Shown in pieces: positions 44,266 through 51,776 of a stretch of DNA of 64,000 bases; position 1 is the first letter of the stretch; every line of letters begins with the position of its first letter. The DNA comes from Acidobacteriota bacterium (GTDB lineage Bacteria; Acidobacteriota; Terriglobia; Bryobacterales; Bryobacteraceae). The notes beneath the pieces were generated by a model, which was not told where the DNA came from, searched no databases, and saw nothing but the letters and a program-made list of their open reading frames with translations. Location of the stretch: assembly GCA_025353165.1 (NCBI GenBank), contig JANXRE010000171.1, positions 1 to 64,000 on the forward strand, read 5' to 3'. A program made the position numbers and the translations under genes.

Positions 44266-45760
44266 CGGCGTGGCGATTGGGCCGCACCCGACTACGCGGC
44301 ACGTGGCGATCGTTGGCGCCACCGGTTATATCGGCGGCAGGCTCGCTCGAAGGTTAGTCGAATCCGGATATCGCGTTCGATGCCTGGCGCGCTTTCCGGA
44401 AAAAATCCAGAGTCGCGACTGGGCCGCAGATCCTTTGCTCGAAGTCCGGCAAGCCGATCTCACCGACTCCGAGTCTCTCGCCGGTCACCTCGAGGATTGT
44501 GAGGCGGCGTTCTACCTGATTCATTCGATGAGCTCGGCAGGGGCGCGGTATGCGGAGCAGGACCGCATCCTTGCGTCGCAGTTTGCGACTGCCGCTCGTC
44601 GGGCCGGTGTGGGTCGCATCATTTATCTCGGCGGCCTAGGTGAAACCGGGCCCGATTTGAGCGAGCACCTGTCCTCGCGCCGTGAAGTGGAGACGGCGCT
44701 GGCTTCCACCGGAGTTCCGGTGACGGTCCTGCGCGCCGCCATGATTATCGGGTCCGGCTCGGCATCGTTTGAAATCCTCCGCTATCTAGTGGAGCGATTG
44801 CCGGTCATGATCACTCCGAAATGGGTTAGCACGCCATGTCAGCCGATTGCAGTGCGGAACGTCATCGGCTACCTGGCTGGCGTACTATCAAAACCCGAAA
44901 CCGTTGGGCAGGTGTTCGACATCGGCGGCCCTGAGGTGCTGTGTTACCGCGACATCATGCGGATCATGGCGGAAGAACGGGGACTGAAGAGCCGCTGGGT
45001 GATTCCGGTTCCGGTTTTAACCCCGCGCCTGAGTTCTTACTGGATCCACCTGGTTACTCCCCTGAGCCACGACATCGCGAAGCCTTTGGCGGAGGGGCTG
45101 AAGAATCCGGTGGTGTGCCGCGAGGACCGGATCGCGCGTCTGATTCCGCAGCAACTCCTGACCGTGCGCGAGGCGATTCGAGCAGCCTTGTGCAAGATGG
45201 CGGAGCATCACGTGGAAACGAACTGGTCGATGGCGGGGCCGATTCCGGGCGACCCGGACTGGGCTGGGGGCGCCGTTTTCCGAGATACGCGCCGCGTCAC
45301 GGTGAGTGCGCCAGACTGGGCTGTGTTTCGCTCTGTTTGCCGCATCGGCGGCGCGCACGGGTGGTACTCGGCGGACTGGCTGTGGGTCATACGCGGCTGG
45401 ATGGATCTTCTGGTTGGCGGACCCGGACTGCGGCGCGGCCGGCGCGATCCCGAGGAGGTCGGTTATGGGGAAGCGTTGGATTTCTGGCGGGTGGTGGACG
45501 TTCAACAGAATCGCAGGCTGGCGCTGCGCGCCGAGATGAAACTGCCGGGCGAGGCGTTGCTCGAATTCCAAATCGAGCCAGGCCCGGCCGGCGAGTGCAC
45601 TTTGCAGCAACAGGCTCTTTTCCGGCCGCGCGGGTTGTTCGGCCTCTTGTACTGGTATGCGGTCGCGCCGCTGCACCACATTGTTTTCGGCGGCATGTTG
45701 CGGGGCATCCGGCAGGAAGCTCAGCGGATAGTCGAGGGGAGGACAGCGAATGAGTCTTGA
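44219..45760 (+). CDS. SDR-type NAD(P)-binding protein with DUF2867 C-terminal domain
   Basis: 513 residues. Extended/atypical SDR: VAIVGATGYIGGRLARRLVE (GxxGxxG), LTDSESLAGHLEDCEAAFYL, HSMSSAG, IIYLGGLGETG. Residues from about 345 are a DUF2867 region: FRDTRRVTVSAPDWAVFRSV, GWYSADWLWVIRGWMDLLVG, LDFWRVVDVQQNRRLALRAE. The annotated ATG lies within the upstream small gene; GTG 44252, with GGTGGG upstream, may be the true start. The NAD(P) fold is clear; substrate unknown. ATG of the next SDR overlaps its stop. Confidence 0.85.
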   Translation: MDAVFHPGGYFVTLNDGVAIGPHPTTRHVAIVGATGYIGGRLARRLVESGYRVRCLARFPEKIQSRDWAADPLLEVRQADLTDSESLAGHLEDCEAAFYLIHSMSSAGARYAEQDRILASQFATAARRAGVGRIIYLGGLGETGPDLSEHLSSRREVETALASTGVPVTVLRAAMIIGSGSASFEILRYLVERLPVMITPKWVSTPCQPIAVRNVIGYLAGVLSKPETVGQVFDIGGPEVLCYRDIMRIMAEERGLKSRWVIPVPVLTPRLSSYWIHLVTPLSHDIAKPLAEGLKNPVVCREDRIARLIPQQLLTVREAIRAALCKMAEHHVETNWSMAGPIPGDPDWAGGAVFRDTRRVTVSAPDWAVFRSVCRIGGAHGWYSADWLWVIRGWMDLLVGGPGLRRGRRDPEEVGYGEALDFWRVVDVQQNRRLALRAEMKLPGEALLEFQIEPGPAGECTLQQQALFRPRGLFGLLYWYAVAPLHHIVFGGMLRGIRQEAQRIVEGRTANES

Positions 45761-46478
45761 GAACTGCCACTATGTGGTGATTGGCGCGGCGGGCGGCATC
45801 GGTTCAGCCCTCGCCCGCAAGCTTACGCGCGGCGGAGCACAAGTGATTTTGCTGGGCCGTTCTGCCGAGCGGTTGGCGCCGCTGGGCCAGGAACTCAGCG
45901 CGCAAACCTTCTGTATCGACGCAACCCAGGCCGATGCGATGGAGAAGGCCGTCGCCGGGTTCGGCGCGATCAACGGCATTGTGAACTGCGCGGGCAGCCT
46001 TCTGCTCAAGCCGGCCCACCTGACGACGGAAGCAGAATGGAGACAGACCATCGAGACCAATCTCACCACGGCCTATGCCACCGTGCGAGCTGGCGCGAAA
46101 GCGCTCTGGTCCACGGGCGGATCGATCGTGTTGTGCGCGACGGCTGCCGCGCGAACCGGCCTGGCAAATCACGAGGCGATTGCCGCCGCGAAGGGCGGAG
46201 TGATCGGATTGACGCTCTCGGCGGCGGCGACGTACGGGCCGCGTAACATCCGGGTGAACTGCGTCGCGCCGGGCTTGGTGGACACCCCGCTAACCTCGCG
46301 TATCGTCGCGAACGAGGCCGCGCTCAAAGCGTCCACCGCGATGCACGCTCTGGGACGGATCGGCCGGCCCGAGGATGTAGCGTCAGGGATTGCCTGGCTG
46401 CTGGATCCCGAGAACGCGTGGGTAACGGGCCAGGTAATCGGCATCGATGGCGGCCTTGGTACGGTGCGACCTCGCTAG
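45750..46478 (+). CDS. SDR-family oxidoreductase lacking catalytic Tyr
   Basis: 242 residues with classical SDR layout: VVIGAAGGIGSALARKLTRG (TGxxxGIG-like), NCAGSLLLKPAHLT, IRVNCVAPGLVDTPLTSRIV, GRPEDVASGIAWLLDPENAW, VTGQVIGIDGGLG. At the active site the Tyr of YxxxK is Ile144 (EAIAAAK148) and the preceding Ser position is Thr-like, so the standard Ser-Tyr-Lys triad is incomplete though Lys148 remains. It overlaps the first SDR by 11 nt, so the pair is likely co-translated. May bind NAD(P) without classical dehydrogenase chemistry. Confidence 0.85.
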   Translation: MSLENCHYVVIGAAGGIGSALARKLTRGGAQVILLGRSAERLAPLGQELSAQTFCIDATQADAMEKAVAGFGAINGIVNCAGSLLLKPAHLTTEAEWRQTIETNLTTAYATVRAGAKALWSTGGSIVLCATAAARTGLANHEAIAAAKGGVIGLTLSAAATYGPRNIRVNCVAPGLVDTPLTSRIVANEAALKASTAMHALGRIGRPEDVASGIAWLLDPENAWVTGQVIGIDGGLGTVRPR

Positions 46479-46501
46479 GTGCGACCTTGAACGCAGCCGC
46501 C

Positions 46502-49039
46502 TTATTGGCCGATTGACAGGTAATAGGCGGCGGACGTCGCGCCCTTCCAGGTGATGGTCACCGGCACCTGCGATCCTTGCTGAACGTCGCTGGCGAGCAC
46601 AACCTGGATCAGCGCGAACGGAGCCTGCTTGCCCTGGTTCGCGATCCGGACGGCCACGTGATCCTCGCCGCCGATAGAGAAGTGCAGGACTGAAGCATCG
46701 GAAATCGCCGACAGGTCGCCGAGGCCGGTCACCGCGAATACGACCGTGCTGCCGGCGGTTGTCGGGTGCAGTGAACTGATCTGCACATTCGAGCGGTTCA
46801 ACGCCGCCAGAATGACCGGCGGCCGTTGATCGATGTCAATCACCACCGGCGGAACGGAAGCGTTCTGCTGTGTCTGCAGCCGCAAAACCGCCGGACCGGG
46901 CGTGACGCTCGTGGGCACCTGGAACGCCAATTGACCGTCGACCCACCAGTAAACGGTCGCCGGCTGGTCCGCTACAAAAAGACTGACGGATGGGTCCGAC
47001 GCCTTCAGATGGGCTACGTTTACGATGGCGATGGCTCCCGGCCACACCGATGCGGTCCCGGTAACCGCGTTCAACAGGCCGGGTTGAATCGCCAATTGTC
47101 CGTCGACGCGCAGTCCGACATGCAGAGCGGCCTGGGTGTAGATAGTCTGCAATCCGGAAGCGATCGTCACCGGCAGATCTCCCGCGGCGGCAGCGCTGTT
47201 CACGCCGACGTTCAGCCAGAGCCGCGTGGAATCCTTCACCCATACTTTCCGGACCAGCACATCGCTGGAACCGAAGCCAACCGAGACTTGGCCGTCGATG
47301 AAGTTGAGGCCCCTGATTTCGATCATCGCTTCGGATCCGGCCGGCAGAGGAGGCGCATGCACCGTCGCCGTCGCCGCGGCCGCCGGAGCGTACGTATAAG
47401 TGACCGGTGTGGTCTCGACGGATAGGGAACTCTGCTGGTCGCTGTTGATCGCGGTCACGTTGGCCTGGAACGAGCCCGGAGCGGACGGGACCGCCACGCT
47501 CAGCGACTGATCCTTTGCGTTCTGACCGAGGACGCGCGCGGGAACGCCTTCAAAGAAGATACGGCCGGCGGGGTCGAGATTCGTACCGGCGACCACCGCG
47601 GTCGGGTTCCCATTCGCATCCGGATCGGAGGCCGTCACGGAAGTGATGGAGGGCGGGGAATTCCTGACCACCAGGAACGCCGACGGCAGGATATACATAT
47701 CGTCCGCGGTCGTGAAGAACAAATGCCGCAGGCCCAGCGCATCGGTCGCGCCCGGCGCGAACCCAAATTCAATGTACGAACCCGTATAGTACGACAACGT
47801 TCCGTCGATGTAGTTCGCCGTGCCGCCCAGCGCCGACACCGACAGTCCCGGAGCCACCGCTTGGCCGCCGGCCGCGAGCAGGCCCGCGCCCGTTGCAACC
47901 ATGGTCGATCCGCTGGATCCCTCCACGAGCGGTCCGGGGTGAACGGCGTTTGCGCCCCAATAGCCGTAAGTGGTGACCGAAGATATCCCCGGGGCGCTGC
48001 GCGGGTTGACGGCGAAATCCATCGTATCCATGCGATCGCCCGGCTTGAGCGTGAGAACAGCCGCCTGCAACGGATCCCTCGTTCCCGGATAGAACTGGCT
48101 GTCGAACGCGCCGGAGGCGGGAATGGGCTGGCCGGAATCGTCCTTCGGAGGCACGATGTTGGCGGGCGTGATCTCCACCGTCAGCGGCGGCGGCAACGGG
48201 TGAACGTAAATGTAATACCCCGCGCCCGGAGGAATCCCGCGCAGCGCGTACGAACCATCCGGATTCGTCAGCGTGCTGATGGCCGGCCCGGTGGCGGAGA
48301 TGGCCACGACGGATGCTAGATTCACGCCTGCCCCGTTCATCATCACGCGGCCCGACAGGGCGGCGGTGTTCTTCAGGAATGCGCCGGTGGGATACAACAC
48401 CGAAACGCCCGCGATGTCGTCCGCGCCCAGCGGCAGCGCCTTGGTCGTCCCTCGGGTGATGCTGGTCGACATCACGGCCGAAGTCAGCGTATGCTGCAAT
48501 CCGAGCGCATGACCAAACTCATGGACGATGCTCAGGTACAGATCGTCGCCATAGCTCGGGAAGGTGCTTAGGTCGCGGTGAATTCGGACCATGGAATGAG
48601 CGATCGGCGCGAATGTCTCGTCCCCGTTAGTGACGAATTTCGAGCCCAAAGAAGTCGGACCGCCATACGCGATCAGCCCCGGCGGAATGTCGTCGTCGAA
48701 GATCACGTCGATAGCGGGTCCGTTCTGCACCGTGTCGGCCGGCACAAAGCCGCCAAACGCGATCCGCAAATCGGAACTCCGCACGTCGTTCCACGCCTTC
48801 GTAGCCAGGCGAATCTGACTGACCAATGCCGTGAAGCTGTCGTTCCCGGCTAGTTTGGTGGGGCCGTTGTCCGAAATCAGGTATTGGACGGTTTTGCCGC
48901 TCAGGGCGGTCAAATCGAATTTCTCGGGAATCGGCGCGTACGATCCGGTGGAGATCAGGAAGTGGACGTAATGGTAATAGGCCGACGCTCCCGACGAGAG
49001 GAGAAGAGCGGCGGCGGCGATCAGCATCCCGCGCCTCAT
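46502..49039 (-). CDS. Secreted matrixin-type zinc metalloprotease with repeated Ig/IPT-like domains
   Basis: 845 residues. Signal peptide MRRGMLIAAAALLLSSGASA, then catalytic domain with H173-E-F-G-H177-A-L-G-L-Q-H183 (the HExxHxxGxxH zinc motif) and a Met-turn-like SAVMSTS soon after; residues 30-235 form the protease. The rest (about 250-845) comprises carboxypeptidase-like and IPT/TIG-like beta domains (AVVAGTNLDPAGRIFFEGVP, MIEIRGLNFIDGQVSVGFGS) typical of adhesion. The stop and start overlap (49036-49039) couples it to the upstream 183-residue secreted protein. Extracellular proteolysis; substrate unknown. Confidence 0.85.
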   Translation of the reverse strand: MRRGMLIAAAALLLSSGASAYYHYVHFLISTGSYAPIPEKFDLTALSGKTVQYLISDNGPTKLAGNDSFTALVSQIRLATKAWNDVRSSDLRIAFGGFVPADTVQNGPAIDVIFDDDIPPGLIAYGGPTSLGSKFVTNGDETFAPIAHSMVRIHRDLSTFPSYGDDLYLSIVHEFGHALGLQHTLTSAVMSTSITRGTTKALPLGADDIAGVSVLYPTGAFLKNTAALSGRVMMNGAGVNLASVVAISATGPAISTLTNPDGSYALRGIPPGAGYYIYVHPLPPPLTVEITPANIVPPKDDSGQPIPASGAFDSQFYPGTRDPLQAAVLTLKPGDRMDTMDFAVNPRSAPGISSVTTYGYWGANAVHPGPLVEGSSGSTMVATGAGLLAAGGQAVAPGLSVSALGGTANYIDGTLSYYTGSYIEFGFAPGATDALGLRHLFFTTADDMYILPSAFLVVRNSPPSITSVTASDPDANGNPTAVVAGTNLDPAGRIFFEGVPARVLGQNAKDQSLSVAVPSAPGSFQANVTAINSDQQSSLSVETTPVTYTYAPAAAATATVHAPPLPAGSEAMIEIRGLNFIDGQVSVGFGSSDVLVRKVWVKDSTRLWLNVGVNSAAAAGDLPVTIASGLQTIYTQAALHVGLRVDGQLAIQPGLLNAVTGTASVWPGAIAIVNVAHLKASDPSVSLFVADQPATVYWWVDGQLAFQVPTSVTPGPAVLRLQTQQNASVPPVVIDIDQRPPVILAALNRSNVQISSLHPTTAGSTVVFAVTGLGDLSAISDASVLHFSIGGEDHVAVRIANQGKQAPFALIQVVLASDVQQGSQVPVTITWKGATSAAYYLSIGQ

Positions 49040-49587
49040 TGCGTCACCTTCCCGCCCAGCTTGGTCAGCACCAGGCTTTTCAGTTCCTCGTAGGTGTACC
49101 GGACGCCTGGATCGGCCACCTGCTTGTGGGTGACCGGGTCGAGCATCGGCTCGGTGATGGCCGCGCGATGCACTCCGGTGTTGCCCTGCAAGTCGCGGCG
49201 AATGTCGAAGAGCCCTTGCGACATACCGATCAGTTGCGGAAGTCCGCTACGGCTGGTCCAGATGAATAAAACGTACTCCTGGCCGTTCTGCAAAACCGGC
49301 GCGCCGGCGATGGTTTGCCGCAGTCCCTGCGTGAAGCCGCCGGGAACGGCCACCTGCACGGGCGCGGCGTTTGCGCCCTTCAACGATTCGACAACCTGCA
49401 GGTTGTACCAGGTGTAAATCATGCCGCCCGGTCCCGCCGGACCGCGGAATGCCGCCTGACTGGAAGTGACGCGCGCCCGCACGATGGCTGACGACCGGGA
49501 GATCATGTCGTCCATGGCGAGGCGCTCGAGCGTGGCTGCCGGCAGGCATGCCGACGCCGCCGCGAGGAGAGCAATCATCCGGAGCAT
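49036..49587 (-). CDS. Secreted protein of unknown function, partner of the metalloprotease
   Basis: 183 residues from ATG 49587 (chosen for the signal peptide MLRMIALLAAASACLPAA and an upstream GGGGA). Beta-rich: LAMDDMISRSSAIVRARVTS, YTWYNLQVVESLKGANAAPV, VPGGFTQGLRQTIAGAPVLQ, YVLFIWTSRSGLPQLIGMSQ. This resembles secreted proteins with one immunoglobulin-like sensor fold that occur beside matrixins in acidobacteria. Could be a propeptide-like inhibitor or chaperone for the protease, inferred only from the ATGA coupling. Confidence 0.7.
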   Translation of the reverse strand: MLRMIALLAAASACLPAATLERLAMDDMISRSSAIVRARVTSSQAAFRGPAGPGGMIYTWYNLQVVESLKGANAAPVQVAVPGGFTQGLRQTIAGAPVLQNGQEYVLFIWTSRSGLPQLIGMSQGLFDIRRDLQGNTGVHRAAITEPMLDPVTHKQVADPGVRYTYEELKSLVLTKLGGKVTQ

Positions 49588-49686
49588 AGTCAAAAATCCC
49601 CAGTTGCTAGAGCAGCGCTCGTTCCATCCATAAGATGTTGAAAACAAGGCAGGGGATTCGGCGTTTCCGGGAACGGAATGTATAGC

Positions 49687-51582
49687 CTAGACACGCCGGT
49701 GTGTCCGGACGATCAGGATAGGCACCTCCACCTCGTGCCGGACCGCGTTGATCGTCGTACCTAAGATCAGGTCACTGAATAGCTTATGGCCGTGCGCGCC
49801 CATTACAATCAGGTCCGGGTGATGCTCGCGCGCCCACTTCACAATGGCGGAGCGGGGATGGACCCCGTAATCCACGTGCAGCTCCGCGGCCACTCCCTCG
49901 GATCGAAGGCGCGCCAGGATACTCTCGAAATATTGCCTTCCGCTCGCAATCTCCTCGGTATCGGCGACGTCGCCATACACGTTGCTGGTGACGCCTTCCT
50001 CAACGTGCAGCAGATGTATGGTGGCGCCGTGCATTTTGGCCATACCCGCCGCGTGGCTGAGCGCCACCGGGTCTCGATTCGAATGGTCGAGCGGAACCAG
50101 GATATCCCGGTAGCTCAGGATCGGGATGGCGGTCTCGGCCGTCGCCGGCAGCACGTTGGCGAGGCGCGACCGGCGGAGGTATCGCTGCAGCACCGGCTGC
50201 GCCGACATCCACAGCAAGAGCAGTCCGAGCAGGCTCAGAACCGGGATTAGAAAACACCATATAAGCCATTGATAATTAGGGGCTGCATCCAGCCATGTAC
50301 TTACCCCCAATCCGACCAGCCGCACATTCAGGCCGACGATCAGAATCACCGTCGTCCAGGACAACACCTTGACCCACGGGCAATTCACAAAATCTCCCAT
50401 TCGGGTGCGGTCGCCGGTAAATTGAACCAGCGGAATGACAGCGAAGGGAAGCTGCAACGAAAGTATCACCTGACTGAGCAGAAGTAGTTGAAATGTTGCC
50501 TTTTCCCCCATTACCAGAATCGTGATGACCGCCGGGATTACGGCGAGTAACCGGGTCACGAACCGGCGTAGCCACGGCCTAACGCGAATCTCGATAAACC
50601 CTTCCATCACGATTTGCCCGGCCAGGGTTCCCGTGAGCGTGGACGACTGCCCGGAACAGAGCAAGGCAATCGCAAAAATCACTCCGGCAAAACTAGTTCC
50701 GAGCAAAGGTACAAGTAATTGTTGAGCCTGCTGGATCTCCGTCACGACGATGTGCCGGGTGAAGAACACAGTCGCCGCCAGGACCAGGATTGCTGCGTTC
50801 ACGATCAGCGCGAAGTTTAGCGCAACCACGGAATCGATTAGATTGTACTTGCACGCGGCGCGTTTCTCGCGCACGTTGTCGCCGATCCTTCGGGTCTGCA
50901 CGAGCGCCGAGTGGAGGTACAGATTGTGGGGCATGACGGTCGCCCCGAGAATCGCGATCGCGACGAACAGGTTCTGGTTGTTGAGGTGCGGGACCAGCCC
51001 AGCCGCTAATCCCGCCAGCGGCGGCTGCGCGAACCAGAGTTCGACCAGAAAGCACCCCGCGATCACGGCGATGAGCGCCAGCACAAATCCCTCGATCACG
51101 CGGATGCCGTATCGCGTGAACCAGAGAATCAGTAATGTGTCCGCGGAGGTGAGAACGACGCCAACAATTAGTGGCAGATGAAACAATAAGTTAAGGCCAA
51201 TTGCAGCACCTAATACTTCAGCTAGATCACAGGCCGCGATGGCGATCTCGCAGAGGATCCACAGGGTCCAAGTGACGATCCGCGGGTATTCGTCGCGGCA
51301 CGCCTGGGCAAGGTCGCGGCGGCTCACGATCCCCAACCGCGCGCTAAGCGTCTGCAGCAGGATCGCCATGAAATTCGACATGACGATCACCCACAGCAAC
51401 TGGTAGCCGAAGCGGGCGCCGCCTTCCAGATCGGACGCCCAGTTGCCCGGGTCCATATAGCCGACGCTGACCAGGTAGGCCGGGCCCGCGAAAGCGAACA
51501 TGCGCTTCCAGATGGAAGGCTGTCCTGTCTGCACGCTGGAATGAACTTCGGGAAGGGATCGGGTTGTGCCCTCGGGCTCCAT
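49687..51582 (-). CDS. mntH: Nramp-type divalent metal transporter fused to a UspA domain
   Basis: 631 residues from ATG 51582 with AAGGG upstream. Residues about 30-470: eleven-helix Nramp with both metal-site motifs, VGYMDPGNWASDL (DPGN) and GATVMPHNLYLHSALVQTRR (MPHxxYLH). Residues about 490-631: universal stress protein domain with RDILVPLDHSNRDPVALSHA and the ATP-binding G-2x-G-9x-G-T motif in MGAHGHKLFSDLILGTTINA. Nramps import Mn2+/Fe2+ with protons; the Usp half is cytosolic and may gate transport by nucleotide. Fusion is unusual relative to the about 420-residue stand-alone MntH. Confidence 0.93.
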   Translation of the reverse strand: MEPEGTTRSLPEVHSSVQTGQPSIWKRMFAFAGPAYLVSVGYMDPGNWASDLEGGARFGYQLLWVIVMSNFMAILLQTLSARLGIVSRRDLAQACRDEYPRIVTWTLWILCEIAIAACDLAEVLGAAIGLNLLFHLPLIVGVVLTSADTLLILWFTRYGIRVIEGFVLALIAVIAGCFLVELWFAQPPLAGLAAGLVPHLNNQNLFVAIAILGATVMPHNLYLHSALVQTRRIGDNVREKRAACKYNLIDSVVALNFALIVNAAILVLAATVFFTRHIVVTEIQQAQQLLVPLLGTSFAGVIFAIALLCSGQSSTLTGTLAGQIVMEGFIEIRVRPWLRRFVTRLLAVIPAVITILVMGEKATFQLLLLSQVILSLQLPFAVIPLVQFTGDRTRMGDFVNCPWVKVLSWTTVILIVGLNVRLVGLGVSTWLDAAPNYQWLIWCFLIPVLSLLGLLLLWMSAQPVLQRYLRRSRLANVLPATAETAIPILSYRDILVPLDHSNRDPVALSHAAGMAKMHGATIHLLHVEEGVTSNVYGDVADTEEIASGRQYFESILARLRSEGVAAELHVDYGVHPRSAIVKWAREHHPDLIVMGAHGHKLFSDLILGTTINAVRHEVEVPILIVRTHRRV

Positions 51583-51663
51583 TAAACCCTTAACTATAAT
51601 GCGGCGAAGGCGGCCACGCAAACCGGGCTGTCCCGACGGGGTCTGGTTTAAGACAATCAGGCT

Positions 51664-51697
51664 GGTGGTTTTCGGCCACCGGCGAGCGAGTCGACTC
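51664..51697 (-). promoter_or_regulatory. Possible structured leader of the Nramp gene
   Basis: On the minus strand upstream of mntH: palindrome GAGTCGACTC (51697-51688), then stem GGTGG, loop CCGAAAA, CCACC (51680-51664). These lie in the 194-nt divergent gap shared with the FecR gene. It may be an operator (MntR/Fur type) or leader hairpin; the yybP-ykoY manganese riboswitch consensus was not found. Confidence 0.3.
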
Positions 51698-51776
51698 CGT
51701 ACAGAAGCTGCTCATTCGAAGATACTTAACGATTGGTCCTAAGCTTGCCTCATCTTGGGCGGAGAGGCGAACAGCC

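Noticed and set aside
51583-51776. yybP-ykoY manganese riboswitch upstream of mntH
   Set aside because: Conserved core sequence not present on the minus strand; only generic hairpins.
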